A DNA stretch of 64,000 nt from an uncultured Carboxylicivirga sp. (GCA_947503525.1 CANNEA010000004.1:310001-374000); one strand, 5' to 3'; positions 34,056-43,266 are shown, numbered from the stretch's first letter. Notes: a model not told the origin generated them from the sequence alone. A program made the numbers and translations.

Positions 34056-35873
34056 TTAATCCTTCTTAAAACCCTTATTTCCTTTAACCTTAATACTTGA
34101 CGCACTCTTTTTATCCAACTTAAATGCTTTTGGGAACTCTCCATCATATGTATTATCACTAACATCAATATTCGAACAATTCATGAATTCAAACAAAGGT
34201 GCATTAGGATACAGTTGCTTGTGCGACTTTACTTTTTTAATGCTATTATCCTTAATAACTAATCCATCAACCCTATCAGCAATGACAATACGATTATCGA
34301 AAGTTTCAATTGTATTATTCATAAAACGAATATTACGGTCGTAGGCCATAGAATCATCAAATGATTTACCTAAACGTGGCGTAACATACATAACCGCATG
34401 TTCTGACCCACTATAAGCCACATACTTAAATTCATTATTTTGTATCAACACATCTTCTACTGCACCCGATTCATACCAATAGAAAGTTTCTCCACGAAAC
34501 AAAATGGAAGACATCATAGATGATAGTTTGTTATTTTCTATCACAATCTTCTTTGGTGTTTTAATAACAATGTTTCTTGCACGATGATGTTGTATGGTAC
34601 ATCCTCGCATAACAAAAGTTGGATTCCAAGTCTTATTTTCAAGAATATCCCCTTTTTTTAAATTAGCAGGCAACTTATTTTTAAATCGAAGAATGGTGTA
34701 TTTATCATTAATTGTTTCAACCTGCTCAACTACGTTAACCGACTTCCGTGATGGATCAGGCTGATGAATAAACCACATTTCATCTCCAGCATTAGCAAAG
34801 TCAAAGCCCAATTGTTGAAAATGCTCTAATCCATATCGTAAAGTATATTCATCAATAAGCTCGTCAACTTCCACATAGGTACCATGGACATTTGTTCCAT
34901 CGTCCAACATGCTTTCAAAGCGGCAATTCTCAACAACAATATCTCCTTTACAATTGCAGAAATGAGTGGCATCGGCTATAATCGAAACAACACGTTCCGA
35001 ACCTTCTTGTACATAAACACCACAATTAGACAAAATGGCTGTTTCTGATTTCTCCATCAGAAATCCCATACCCAAGGCATGGTGTACAATAACACTATCC
35101 ATCTTTATATTCTGTGAAGCATTTACGTGTACAGCCGGTGCATATCTGTTTTCACCTTTTAAACCTTTTGAATTAAGTACCATCCCTACCTCTGGGTAAT
35201 GCTTTAGCTTTTCATGAAATCGAAGAATGCCATTAGCCCGTTCTTCTACTTTGGTAGGTCTACTGCTCATATCATAGGCACCATGAGCCACATCTTTTGT
35301 TTTGGGGTTAAAAGCTAAACTACTTCCCACGTCAGAATAACTGTATCCATCAACGTTCGGAAAGGTCAACCTTCCATTTTTCACCTCCCATGAGAAACCT
35401 GACTTAGCAGGTTTTATATCTCGCCAACCTTCCTGTTCGTTTACAGCAATAACTTCGCCTTGAAAAGTAAAGGGAATATCCCAATCGATGGAAAGATTAT
35501 TCATTGTTACATTCGCACATTCTTCAAATAATAATGGTAAAACCTGACCATGAAAAATCAATTGAGCACCATTACCTTCAATCTCCACAGATTGAAATTT
35601 TTGAAAGGGAAATATGATCTTCTTAAAACCATTCTCATGATTGGTAATGAAGCAATATTTATCCAATGCATAGTCTGGCATAAAACGATAGATGCCTTTT
35701 TCAAAGACCAACTTAATTTCTTTGTCTTGTGCATTCTCAATGGCTTTTCTCACTACCATTGTCATATCTTCAGATGTAGGCTTCAACTTAATTATTTCCT
35801 TTGCTTGTATGGACAAGGCATTTAGAAACAAAGCACCTAACACTAATAAACCTATATTTTTCATTTTTTTCAT
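34056..35873 (-). CDS. GH110 alpha-1,3-galactosidase
   Basis: Start taken at 35873 (MKKMKNIGLLVLG); ATGs at 35894 and 35864 are also in frame. 605 residues, the usual GH110 length: signal peptide, then a right-handed beta-helix with VTMNNLSIDWDIPFTF, VHHALGMGFLMEKSE, ESMLDDGTNVHGTYVEV (Asp324-Asp325, the likely catalytic region) and MRGCTIQHHRARNIVI. These blocks match exo-alpha-1,3-galactosidases of GH110, first known from blood-group B cleavage. A marine Pseudoalteromonas member was reported to act on lambda-carrageenan-type linkages. Here it would remove alpha-1,3-galactose after desulfation, alternating with the GH2 enzymes. It lies 28 bases after the sulfatase at 35902. Confidence 0.72.
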   Translation of the reverse strand: MKKMKNIGLLVLGALFLNALSIQAKEIIKLKPTSEDMTMVVRKAIENAQDKEIKLVFEKGIYRFMPDYALDKYCFITNHENGFKKIIFPFQKFQSVEIEGNGAQLIFHGQVLPLLFEECANVTMNNLSIDWDIPFTFQGEVIAVNEQEGWRDIKPAKSGFSWEVKNGRLTFPNVDGYSYSDVGSSLAFNPKTKDVAHGAYDMSSRPTKVEERANGILRFHEKLKHYPEVGMVLNSKGLKGENRYAPAVHVNASQNIKMDSVIVHHALGMGFLMEKSETAILSNCGVYVQEGSERVVSIIADATHFCNCKGDIVVENCRFESMLDDGTNVHGTYVEVDELIDEYTLRYGLEHFQQLGFDFANAGDEMWFIHQPDPSRKSVNVVEQVETINDKYTILRFKNKLPANLKKGDILENKTWNPTFVMRGCTIQHHRARNIVIKTPKKIVIENNKLSSMMSSILFRGETFYWYESGAVEDVLIQNNEFKYVAYSGSEHAVMYVTPRLGKSFDDSMAYDRNIRFMNNTIETFDNRIVIADRVDGLVIKDNSIKKVKSHKQLYPNAPLFEFMNCSNIDVSDNTYDGEFPKAFKLDKKSASSIKVKGNKGFKKD

Positions 35874-35901
35874 AGTACGTTTTCTTACAATCATAAGTAC
35901 C

Positions 35902-37359
35902 TTACAGGTTTACACCTGTTCCTTGCATAGAGTTATCATGATCCCACATGATAACCCATGGATCTTTTGTTTTTAACTGAAAACCTTTAAGCCCTGCTTT
36001 CATCTTTTCCAAAACATCAGAATATTCTTCATCTTTAGCGAGGTTATGAAGCTCATTGGGATCTTTATCCAGATCGTATAACTCAAATTCGGCTCTAAAT
36101 AAATACTCATTCACGTTTCGATTGCCATATAAAGCTTCCTTACGGCGGTACACACCTTGCCAGGTTGAAGATGCCCACAAATCAGAAGCGAATGGATATT
36201 CTAATCGCCAAGCAGTATTCCATATTAATTTATAGTTCTTATGGCGATAGGTTCTCATTGGATAATACATGGTAATTTCATGAAAAGTATGTGATGCATA
36301 AATTTCATCCCATCCTTCGGCCAGATTTTCATTCATAATTGGATTAAAAGAACGTCCATGAAAGTCAACATTCTTTGGTGTTACATTAACCATATCCAGT
36401 ATGGTTGGCGTTAAATCCGCCCATGAAACCATTGAGTTATTAACGGTTCCCTGTATTGTTTGAGATGGATCCTTGATGATACAGGGTAAACTAATGCCAG
36501 GTTCATAAACCGTAGTTTTGGCTCCCGGAAAAGCCATTCCGTTATCTGATATATAAATGACTATGGTATTGTCAATTTTACCTGCATCCTTAAGGTGCTG
36601 CATTAATAAACCAAAACCTTGATCTATTCGTGATATACTCTGATAGTATTGAGTCAATTCCTCTCTACATTCTTTAGTATCCGGCAAAAAGTCAGGAACT
36701 AAAACATCAGCAGGATTATAAGTTACCTCTTCAACACCTTCATATCCCTCTGTTCTGTTTCCAAAATTATTTGGTTCGTCCCAATTATCAGGTTTAAAGG
36801 GCGCACCTCTATGCGGGTCACTTGTACAGAAATACAAGAAGAAAGGCTTTTCAGAATTTAATACATCAACACATTTATTGGCCATTTCAACGGTATTTCG
36901 CTCATTGGCCTCTAATACCGTATTAAAGTGATAAACTTTTTCAGGAGCCAAATGATACTTGCCAATACGAGCAGTCTCGTAACCAACCTCTTCCAACATT
37001 ACAGGTAATGAATGTACATTATCAAATGTACTGAAATGATGATAGTCGTGCACATGTCCATATGAGCCCGTAGCATGTCCAAACTTGCCTGTCAAAATAA
37101 CAGAACGACTAGCTGCACAACTTGCACTTGTACAATATGCATTATTAAAAATAATGCCCTCTTTAGCTAAATTATCTAAGTTCGGTGTTTGGATAATGGG
37201 ATTTCCATAACATCCCAAAGCATCCTTCCCATGATCATCAGATACAAAAAGAATAACATTAGGTTTATCAGATTGCACTTCCTTGGAATGCGTGCATGCT
37301 GATAATAACGTCATCACTAAAAAAACGATTACCAGACCACTACTATTCTTCATATTCAT
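35902..37359 (-). CDS. S1 sulfatase lipoprotein with CAASR motif
   Basis: 485 residues (Met3 at 37353 is an alternative start). Lipoprotein signal with Cys22 (LLSAC); Asp41-Asp42 in FVSDDHGKDALGCYGNP; formylglycine motif CAASR at 81-85 (Cys81), where Ala replaces the common Pro; IGKYHLAPEKVYHF; IYISDNGMAFPGAKTTVYEPG. The FVSDDHGKDALGCYGN block is seen in the heparan N-sulfatase-like branch. It heads a two-gene unit with the GH110 gene, which suggests it clears a sulfate that blocks alpha-galactose removal; this is inference from co-transcription. A good operator copy lies about 105 bases upstream. Confidence 0.86.
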   Translation of the reverse strand: MNMKNSSGLVIVFLVMTLLSACTHSKEVQSDKPNVILFVSDDHGKDALGCYGNPIIQTPNLDNLAKEGIIFNNAYCTSASCAASRSVILTGKFGHATGSYGHVHDYHHFSTFDNVHSLPVMLEEVGYETARIGKYHLAPEKVYHFNTVLEANERNTVEMANKCVDVLNSEKPFFLYFCTSDPHRGAPFKPDNWDEPNNFGNRTEGYEGVEEVTYNPADVLVPDFLPDTKECREELTQYYQSISRIDQGFGLLMQHLKDAGKIDNTIVIYISDNGMAFPGAKTTVYEPGISLPCIIKDPSQTIQGTVNNSMVSWADLTPTILDMVNVTPKNVDFHGRSFNPIMNENLAEGWDEIYASHTFHEITMYYPMRTYRHKNYKLIWNTAWRLEYPFASDLWASSTWQGVYRRKEALYGNRNVNEYLFRAEFELYDLDKDPNELHNLAKDEEYSDVLEKMKAGLKGFQLKTKDPWVIMWDHDNSMQGTGVNL

Positions 37360-37464
37360 TTACTTTCTTTTTGATTAAGATTATCACTTTAACCATATAG
37401 TGAAAACACCTATCACAAAAGAAATAAAATCAAGAAACAAGCCTATCTCTAAGCGTTCAATTTT

Positions 37465-37479
37465 TGTACTTTGGAGTAA
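37465..37479 (-). promoter_or_regulatory. Candidate HTCS operator before sulfatase-GH110 unit
   Basis: TGTACTTTGGAGTAA, 11 of 15 positions equal to the best element (14246), 106-120 bases upstream of the start at 37359 and 42 bases from the end of the HTCS gene. No second copy is convincing. Confidence 0.45.
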
Positions 37480-37520
37480 ATACCATATTAAAACACATCA
37501 TAAATAAATAAATAGCACTC

Positions 37521-40500
37521 TTAACTTGAGTATTTTTTATTCATCTCGGTAGCAAACTTACCCGGTGTTACTTCATATTTTTCCTTAAATAGCTTATTAA
37601 AATGGGCTCGACTTTTAAACCCAGTCATCATAAAAACTTCATTTACCGACAAGCCATCCTGAACTAAAAATTCAGCCGCTTTTTTTACCCGATAGCTTTT
37701 AAGAAGTTCATATGGTGTTTGATTCGTGATGGCCTTTACCTTCTGAAAAAAGTGGGTCCGATTGAGGTAGAGTTCCTTTGCAAAACCATCCAAATCTAAT
37801 TCCTGATTATCGAGATTTTTTTCCATTAACTGATATAACTTCTCTAAAAATGCATTATCACTTGCCTTATTATCTTCCTTTTGTCGCGTTAATGGCAGAT
37901 CAATATTGTAACGTTCGCGTAATTGCTGTCGATTACGTAGCAAGGATTCTGTCCGTGTTACTAGATGTTGAACGTTAAATGGTTTTCGGATATAGGCGTC
38001 CGCTCCCAATTCCAGGCCTTGAATATGATCATCTATGGTTGTGCAAGCGGTTAATAGAACTACAGGAATATGACTGGTTTTTATGTCAGTTTTAAGAGTT
38101 TTGCAAAGATCAAAACCATTTAGTTCAGGCATTAGAACATCACTAATAACAATATCGGGCCATTCCTGATCCAGAGCATCAAGACATTCTTGCCCATTTG
38201 TAAAAGTTTTTACTTTGAAGAAATTAGACAACACACCTGATACAAAATTACGCATCTCTGTATTATCCTCCGCAAAGAAAACAGACGTCTCGGCAAATTC
38301 CTCATCCACCTTTATACTTGAAATATCAAATTGTTCGGCTAGAAACTCTGATTTATCAGCTTCCTTTTCAACTTTCAGAATGTCTACTAATTTATCTTCT
38401 GCTAATTCTTCACCCTTTTCAATGACTATTGGTAAGCGTAAATTAAACTTACTGCCTTCGCCTAATGCACTCTCTACATCAATGTCGCCATAGTGCATTT
38501 CAACTAAGCGCTTCGAGAAAGCTAAACCAATTCCTGAACCGCCAGTATATTCACTGTGCTTATGCTTTGACTGATAGAAGCGTTCAAAAATATAGGGTAA
38601 ATCATCTCCATCAATTCCTTTACCAGAATCAGAAACGCTTATAAATAAATCATTCCCTTTAACATGATATGAAATCGTAATACTATCATTCTCTTTGGTA
38701 TACTTAAAAGCATTGTTCAGTAAGTTATTGAATATTTTCTCCAACTTGTCTCTATCCGCCGACACATAAACCTTTGAAGCCAAACCTTCAACTTCCAACT
38801 GCTTCTTATCAGTCAGAGCCATAAAATCAAAATCAGTCTTTAACTCTTTTATAAAGTCATCAAAACAGAACTGATTCATAGACATCTCCAATAAATTAGC
38901 ATCTGACCGCTGAAAGTCGTGTACCTGATCAATTAGTTGAGATATTTTCTTGGACTGACGTTGTACAATACTCAATTTCTCTTTCACATCAACATTACCT
39001 TTAAACCGATCAGCCAAAATATTAACCGGGCCTGTAATGAGAGTCAAAGGTGTTTTTATCTCGTGTGATATATTAGAGAAGAAACGAAGTTTAGCAGCAT
39101 TTACTTCTTTTACTGTTTCCTTTTCCATGTGTTCAATCTGCAAATTATGCCGTAAGGATTGTATTTTTAAGACAAAGAAGATGACGATGTAAATAACTAA
39201 TGTAGCAAAAATGACATAAAAGAAATAGGCTTGAGTAGTCTTCCAATAAGGTGGAGAAATATTAATACTTAGTTCCTTAGGCTCTGTCCATTCATGTAAT
39301 GAGTTGGACGCCATGGCACGAAAAGTATATTTACCGTGCCTTAAACCATTAAAGGAAATAACTTTTTGATTCGAAGGTACTTCAATCCATTCTTCATTTA
39401 CTGGCAATAGTTGGTATCTTAGGTAATGATTATCAGCTTTAGAATAATGTAACGAATTAAGTTCCAGAGAGAACACATTCTCATCATATTTTAACTCAAT
39501 AGCTCTCAGGTCATTCAATCGTTCATCCAGAATAACACGTTTACCTATAGTATCTCCTGGAGCTACAGACTCATTAAAAATTTTGAAATTCGTAAATTCT
39601 AAAGGAGGAAGTTTTTCAATGTCAGATACCTTCTCTGGCTTAAAATAACACAAACCATCGATCCCCGAAAGTACTACATAACCATTACTAAGTTTGGCAA
39701 ATGAATACCAAAAATCCTCAAATGGCAAACCATTGGCTTTACTAAAGCTACGGAAGTGATTGTCTTTGGTGAAAAATTTATTTAATCCAATATTCGTGGC
39801 AACCCATAAATTGTATTCACTATCATAGAAAATCCGTTTAACTACATTATTTGATAAGCCGTTCTTTTCGGTAAAAGAAATAAACTCAGGTTCTGACTCT
39901 GCATTTAGTACCTTACAAATACCTCCTCGTTCTGTACCAATCCATAAATCATTATTTGGTAATCGAACTATGGTACTCACAAAATTACTAGAGATTGATA
40001 AGTCCTTATTCTTATTACGTATTGATCTTTTTAGTTTTAGGTCAACAACAGGGATATTCTCATCATTAGATAAGCGAATAAGTCCATCAGAATCGGTCCC
40101 AATCCATATGTAATTATGTAAAGGATCAGTATAAACACAACGTACCAAACTTAATGGATTCTGCTTGAAAAATGGATTATTGTTTAGCTCTTCAATAGCA
40201 AGCACCTCTTTATTATCACCAACGGATATTTTATAAACACCCGCTTCATCTCCAACCCAAATATGTCCATATTGATCTTCTGTAATAGTGCGAGGACGTA
40301 TAGTTCGAGCCAGGGGGAATTTTCTTTGATCAATTATTTCTATTTTATGTGAACCATTACGAACTCGGCACAGACCATAGTTTCCCAATATTTTCATCCA
40401 AATATCTTTCCGTGAATCAACAAACACAGATGCTATATTTCCAGCATTTGACGGTATATTAAAAGGAATATCTTCAAATTCGCCAGTTCGTGTATTAAAC

Positions 40501-41648
40501 AAGGCAAATCCACCTCTAACCGCACTAATAAAAACTTTATCCTTACCCCATGCAGCAATATGAGATACACTGCTCGAACGAAGCCCTTTGTCTGCATCTA
40601 AACCAGCTATATATTTTTTAAATGGATTCTCTTTTATGTCAAAACGATATATACCTTTATTAAAAGTTGTTACCCAACATCCATTACTCGTATTAGCAAC
40701 TATAGAACTGGTTCGTAATATTTTACTAGAATTTGCAAAATACTTTTTTTCAACATCCTTCCCAGCAACAAAAGCTTTTATGTTTTTAACATGTATAATG
40801 CCTTCAAAAGTAGTTCCCAGCCATACATTATCATTTTCATCTATTGAAACACTATTAAATTGCTTGTCTTCAAACTGAATTGACTTCAATTTATAAATAT
40901 ACTTTCCCGCTCGAGTATCAACTTTAACAATTGAGAGACCACGTTGACGAGTTGCCAAAATTATCTTACCCTTTATTTCCACGCTGGCATTTGACATACC
41001 ACGCTCATGTTCGATTTCAAGCTTGAACTTTTCTGTTCTAAAATCATAACTCACTAAACCAACCGATGTTGTAAAAATGAAATTAGATGCATCTAATTCA
41101 ATCCCATCAAAAAAAGTATAAACATCAACCCCATAGGTATCTTCTGGCTGAATATGATTAACGAGCTTATAATTGGCATCGAAAACGAGTATACCATCCC
41201 CTTCCGTCAGGCATAAGATATTAGCTTTGTCTTTTGAAATAATCACCCTGCGAATAATCGGTCCATCCTGATTAATATCTGTTATAGAATACAATTTATC
41301 GAACCGTTCGTATTTATAGTTGTAAATAGATATACCTTGATCTGTACCAATCCAAATATTTCCACTTTTATCTTCTGCGAGTGATCTAACTCTATTACTA
41401 ACTAATAATTCTTTCTCAATGGTGTTTTTATACGTAACAAACTCATAACCATCGTACCTATTAATACCGTCGTAAGTACCAATCCACAAGTAACCTTTCG
41501 AATCTTCTAATATTGAAGTTACCCCATTGTGTGCTAAACCGTCAGATATAGTCAGATTTTGCGAAAACTCTAAAACGGCATTCTGCGCAAAACATGTTGA
41601 GAATAATTGAATTAAACTGAAGAAAAAAAGAAAAAATCCTTTTGGCAT
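37521..41648 (-). CDS. Hybrid two-component system sensor-regulator (HTCS)
   Basis: 1375 residues. Signal peptide (1-21); periplasmic Reg_prop propeller repeats (about 25-700; SILEDSKGYLWIGTYDGINRYDG is the first); a Y_Y_Y domain (about 715-795; LRYQLLPVNEEWIEVP, GKYTFRAMASN); one transmembrane segment at about 804-823; histidine kinase dimerisation region with His862 in SNISHEIKTPLTL; an ATPase domain with SDSGKGIDGDDLPYIFERF and GGSGIGLAFSK; a receiver domain with Asp1170 in IVISDVLMPELNGF; and a C-terminal AraC-type HTH pair (about 1265-1370). This is the typical PUL sensor that binds an oligosaccharide in the periplasm. It lies at the head of the locus and is probably the regulator of all minus-strand units. 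Confidence 0.95.
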   Translation of the reverse strand: MPKGFFLFFFSLIQLFSTCFAQNAVLEFSQNLTISDGLAHNGVTSILEDSKGYLWIGTYDGINRYDGYEFVTYKNTIEKELLVSNRVRSLAEDKSGNIWIGTDQGISIYNYKYERFDKLYSITDINQDGPIIRRVIISKDKANILCLTEGDGILVFDANYKLVNHIQPEDTYGVDVYTFFDGIELDASNFIFTTSVGLVSYDFRTEKFKLEIEHERGMSNASVEIKGKIILATRQRGLSIVKVDTRAGKYIYKLKSIQFEDKQFNSVSIDENDNVWLGTTFEGIIHVKNIKAFVAGKDVEKKYFANSSKILRTSSIVANTSNGCWVTTFNKGIYRFDIKENPFKKYIAGLDADKGLRSSSVSHIAAWGKDKVFISAVRGGFALFNTRTGEFEDIPFNIPSNAGNIASVFVDSRKDIWMKILGNYGLCRVRNGSHKIEIIDQRKFPLARTIRPRTITEDQYGHIWVGDEAGVYKISVGDNKEVLAIEELNNNPFFKQNPLSLVRCVYTDPLHNYIWIGTDSDGLIRLSNDENIPVVDLKLKRSIRNKNKDLSISSNFVSTIVRLPNNDLWIGTERGGICKVLNAESEPEFISFTEKNGLSNNVVKRIFYDSEYNLWVATNIGLNKFFTKDNHFRSFSKANGLPFEDFWYSFAKLSNGYVVLSGIDGLCYFKPEKVSDIEKLPPLEFTNFKIFNESVAPGDTIGKRVILDERLNDLRAIELKYDENVFSLELNSLHYSKADNHYLRYQLLPVNEEWIEVPSNQKVISFNGLRHGKYTFRAMASNSLHEWTEPKELSINISPPYWKTTQAYFFYVIFATLVIYIVIFFVLKIQSLRHNLQIEHMEKETVKEVNAAKLRFFSNISHEIKTPLTLITGPVNILADRFKGNVDVKEKLSIVQRQSKKISQLIDQVHDFQRSDANLLEMSMNQFCFDDFIKELKTDFDFMALTDKKQLEVEGLASKVYVSADRDKLEKIFNNLLNNAFKYTKENDSITISYHVKGNDLFISVSDSGKGIDGDDLPYIFERFYQSKHKHSEYTGGSGIGLAFSKRLVEMHYGDIDVESALGEGSKFNLRLPIVIEKGEELAEDKLVDILKVEKEADKSEFLAEQFDISSIKVDEEFAETSVFFAEDNTEMRNFVSGVLSNFFKVKTFTNGQECLDALDQEWPDIVISDVLMPELNGFDLCKTLKTDIKTSHIPVVLLTACTTIDDHIQGLELGADAYIRKPFNVQHLVTRTESLLRNRQQLRERYNIDLPLTRQKEDNKASDNAFLEKLYQLMEKNLDNQELDLDGFAKELYLNRTHFFQKVKAITNQTPYELLKSYRVKKAAEFLVQDGLSVNEVFMMTGFKSRAHFNKLFKEKYEVTPGKFATEMNKKYSS

Positions 41649-41817
41649 TATTTCAAATACTTTATAAGGTAAACTACTTTTTAAATGAAAAATATTCCTA
41701 ACTATTTATTTTATTGCTAAAAGTTACAAATTCCAGTGTTATTGCCAATAATTAGCATTACTAATCTTAATGAAATAAATTGCTAACTACAATAAACTAT
41801 AAGGTTAATATTAGAAA

Positions 41818-41852
41818 TTACTCCTGAGTAATTGAAATATACTCAGGAGTAA
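41818..41852. promoter_or_regulatory. Perfect 13-bp inverted repeat between HTCS and CBM9 genes
   Basis: TTACTCCTGAGTA (41818-41830) and TACTCAGGAGTAA (41840-41852), with a 9-base spacer. It lies 170 bases upstream of the HTCS start and 66 bases upstream of the plus-strand gene, and no T-run follows, so an operator is more likely than a terminator. The right arm with its flank, TATACTCAGGAGTAA, matches the operator copy at 37465 in 12 of 15 positions. Autoregulation is therefore possible. Confidence 0.5.
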
Positions 41853-41917
41853 ATACACGTTAAATCAAAGCATATTTTAGTTTTAGAATAAATTTTGACC
41901 AGTCAATCGTTAAAAAA

Positions 41918-42694
41918 ATGAAGCAAGCTTTTCTTACCCATTCTATTTTCATAATGATTTTTTATTTGTATGCGTTTTCTGCTTTTGCTCAAGAAAATCA
42001 GCCCCAAACGGATGATAAACTATTCATTGCTAATTATACCAGTGAAAAAATAATCATTGATGGCGAACTTAATGAGCAAAGCTGGATTACAACGCCGTCA
42101 GCCCAATTCAACTTCCACTACAACGTTGTAAATCAAACCGACAAACAAGCTACGACCTTTAGAATGCTTTGGGATGAAACAAACCTGTACCTCTTATATC
42201 ACTGTCAAGATAATTTTATTACAGTGCGCGAAACACAAAGAGATGGGTTAACATTTTTAGACGATTGTGCTGAAATATTCTTATCTCCCATAAAAAATAA
42301 TCCAGGACTTCACTTCTGCCTTGAAATCAACCTCAATAAAGTATCGAATGATATTATCTATCTAAACAAGTTTGTTTCAGGTGAAGACGTCGTTATTAAG
42401 GCATTTAATCCAGAATATAAGGCAGCTGTCACAATTGATGGAACAATTAATGACAACTCTGATCTGGATAGAGCTTGGACAATGGAAATTGCTATTCCCT
42501 TGACCGCCTTTTCACGCATAAGCGAAACAAATCCTATAAAGCCGGGTACTTATTGGGCCTTTTTAGCACTTCGCCAGAATCGTGATGAAATTAATAGTGA
42601 GAGGCGTGTAACCTCAATTATTTATCCAAATCTAAAAATTGAAAATGATGTTCACCAACCACAATATTTTGGTCTAGTAAAATTTATTAAATAG
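41918..42694 (+). CDS. Secreted CBM9-like carbohydrate-binding protein
   Basis: 258 residues. Signal peptide to about residue 25 (FSAFAQ), then one domain of the CBM9/DOMON-like type: IIDGELNEQSWITTPSAQF, FRMLWDETNLYLLYHCQDNFI, LDDCAEIFLSPIKNNPGLHFCLEIN, and a C-terminal AFLALRQNRDEIN..RRVTSIIYP. Such domains bind sugars or heme and often appear as free-standing proteins in Bacteroidota PULs. No catalytic residues are visible. It is divergent from the HTCS gene, with the 13-bp inverted repeat between them, and it is the only plus-strand gene next to the locus. A role in sugar capture for the sensor or uptake is inference. Confidence 0.65.
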   Translation: MKQAFLTHSIFIMIFYLYAFSAFAQENQPQTDDKLFIANYTSEKIIIDGELNEQSWITTPSAQFNFHYNVVNQTDKQATTFRMLWDETNLYLLYHCQDNFITVRETQRDGLTFLDDCAEIFLSPIKNNPGLHFCLEINLNKVSNDIIYLNKFVSGEDVVIKAFNPEYKAAVTIDGTINDNSDLDRAWTMEIAIPLTAFSRISETNPIKPGTYWAFLALRQNRDEINSERRVTSIIYPNLKIENDVHQPQYFGLVKFIK

Positions 42695-42875
42695 AAAATT
42701 GAAATACAATAAGAAAACGCAATTTGAGATGATTAGAATCCTAACCCATTATTGCTGTTCGATGTTATTTTCTTATCCTATTTTTATTTACCTTTGTTTG
42801 TGGTCATTTGGTTCAACAGAGAACAACCAGTGAACACAATTCATTGACAATTACAACTTACTGAAAAACATAAGC

Positions 42876-42965
42876 GTTGCGGACACTAAATCAGTCCCGC
42901 CTCGGGTAATAGTTCTTCTAGAGATGTCAAAAGGAATAGAACTATAAGATGTGTCCTGATGCAAC
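42876..42965. ncRNA. Candidate structured RNA or element, three-way fold
   Basis: GTTGC-GGACAC (42876-42886) pairs with GTGTCC (42951-42956) and GCAAC (42961-42965); inside, CCCG/CGGG (42896-42906) and ATAGTTC/GAACTAT (42909-42945) form two hairpins. A nested three-helix fold in an AT-rich gene-free stretch is more than expected by chance. I do not recognise the class, and the strand is undecided. Confidence 0.3.
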
Positions 42966-43097
42966 ATTATAAACATTTGCATTGTATTCGATAATCAATT
43001 ATGTTTTGCACTATTAAATTTCATACAAAGAACGCCTTCTTTGCTTGAACAATTGATGAATAATATCTAATTAAATTCAGCTTATTTTTGTATTTTT

Positions 43098-43266
43098 ACA
43101 TATACAATATCAGAAGGTACTAAACCGAGACCTATTGGTTTTATCGCAACGTATACTGTTGATTTTTAGCAAAATAGAAATCCTGGCAGAATCCCGCCTG
43201 GATCACTTTAAAGAACTATAAGTCAACACAAAAGCGCTTAAAACTAATGTTTTAAGCGCTTTTTTT
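43098..43266 (+). ncRNA. Candidate small RNA ending in a strong terminator
   Basis: A TATTTTTG box (43083-43090) fits the Bacteroidota -7 consensus TAnnTTTG, though no well-spaced -33 TTTG is clear. Downstream are hairpins AAACC/GGTTT (about 43122-43141) and ATCC-t-GGC/GCC-t-GGAT (about 43180-43203), then the intrinsic terminator at 43231-43266. No ORF and no upstream gene needs this terminator (the nearest plus-strand stop is 540 bases away), so a short independent transcript is a fair reading. Family unknown. Confidence 0.35.
43231..43266 (+). terminator. Strong intrinsic terminator in gene-free stretch
   Basis: AAAGCGCTTAAAAC (43231-43244), loop TAAT, GTTTTAAGCGCTTT (43249-43262): a perfect 14-bp stem followed by TTTT. 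The remaining sequence of the gene-free region 42695-43515, outside the two RNA candidates, shows nothing I can name. Confidence 0.85.

Noticed and set aside
42876-42965. Hammerhead-type ribozyme reading of CTGATG near the end of the fold
   Set aside because: The core needs CUGANGA and a GAA strand; here CTGATGC follows and no matching GAA strand is placed.
43170-43210. Possible tRNA or 16S-end remnant (GGATCACTTT) as an integration site
   Set aside because: No acceptor/T-arm pairing or CCA end could be built, and no integrase or direct repeat lies nearby.
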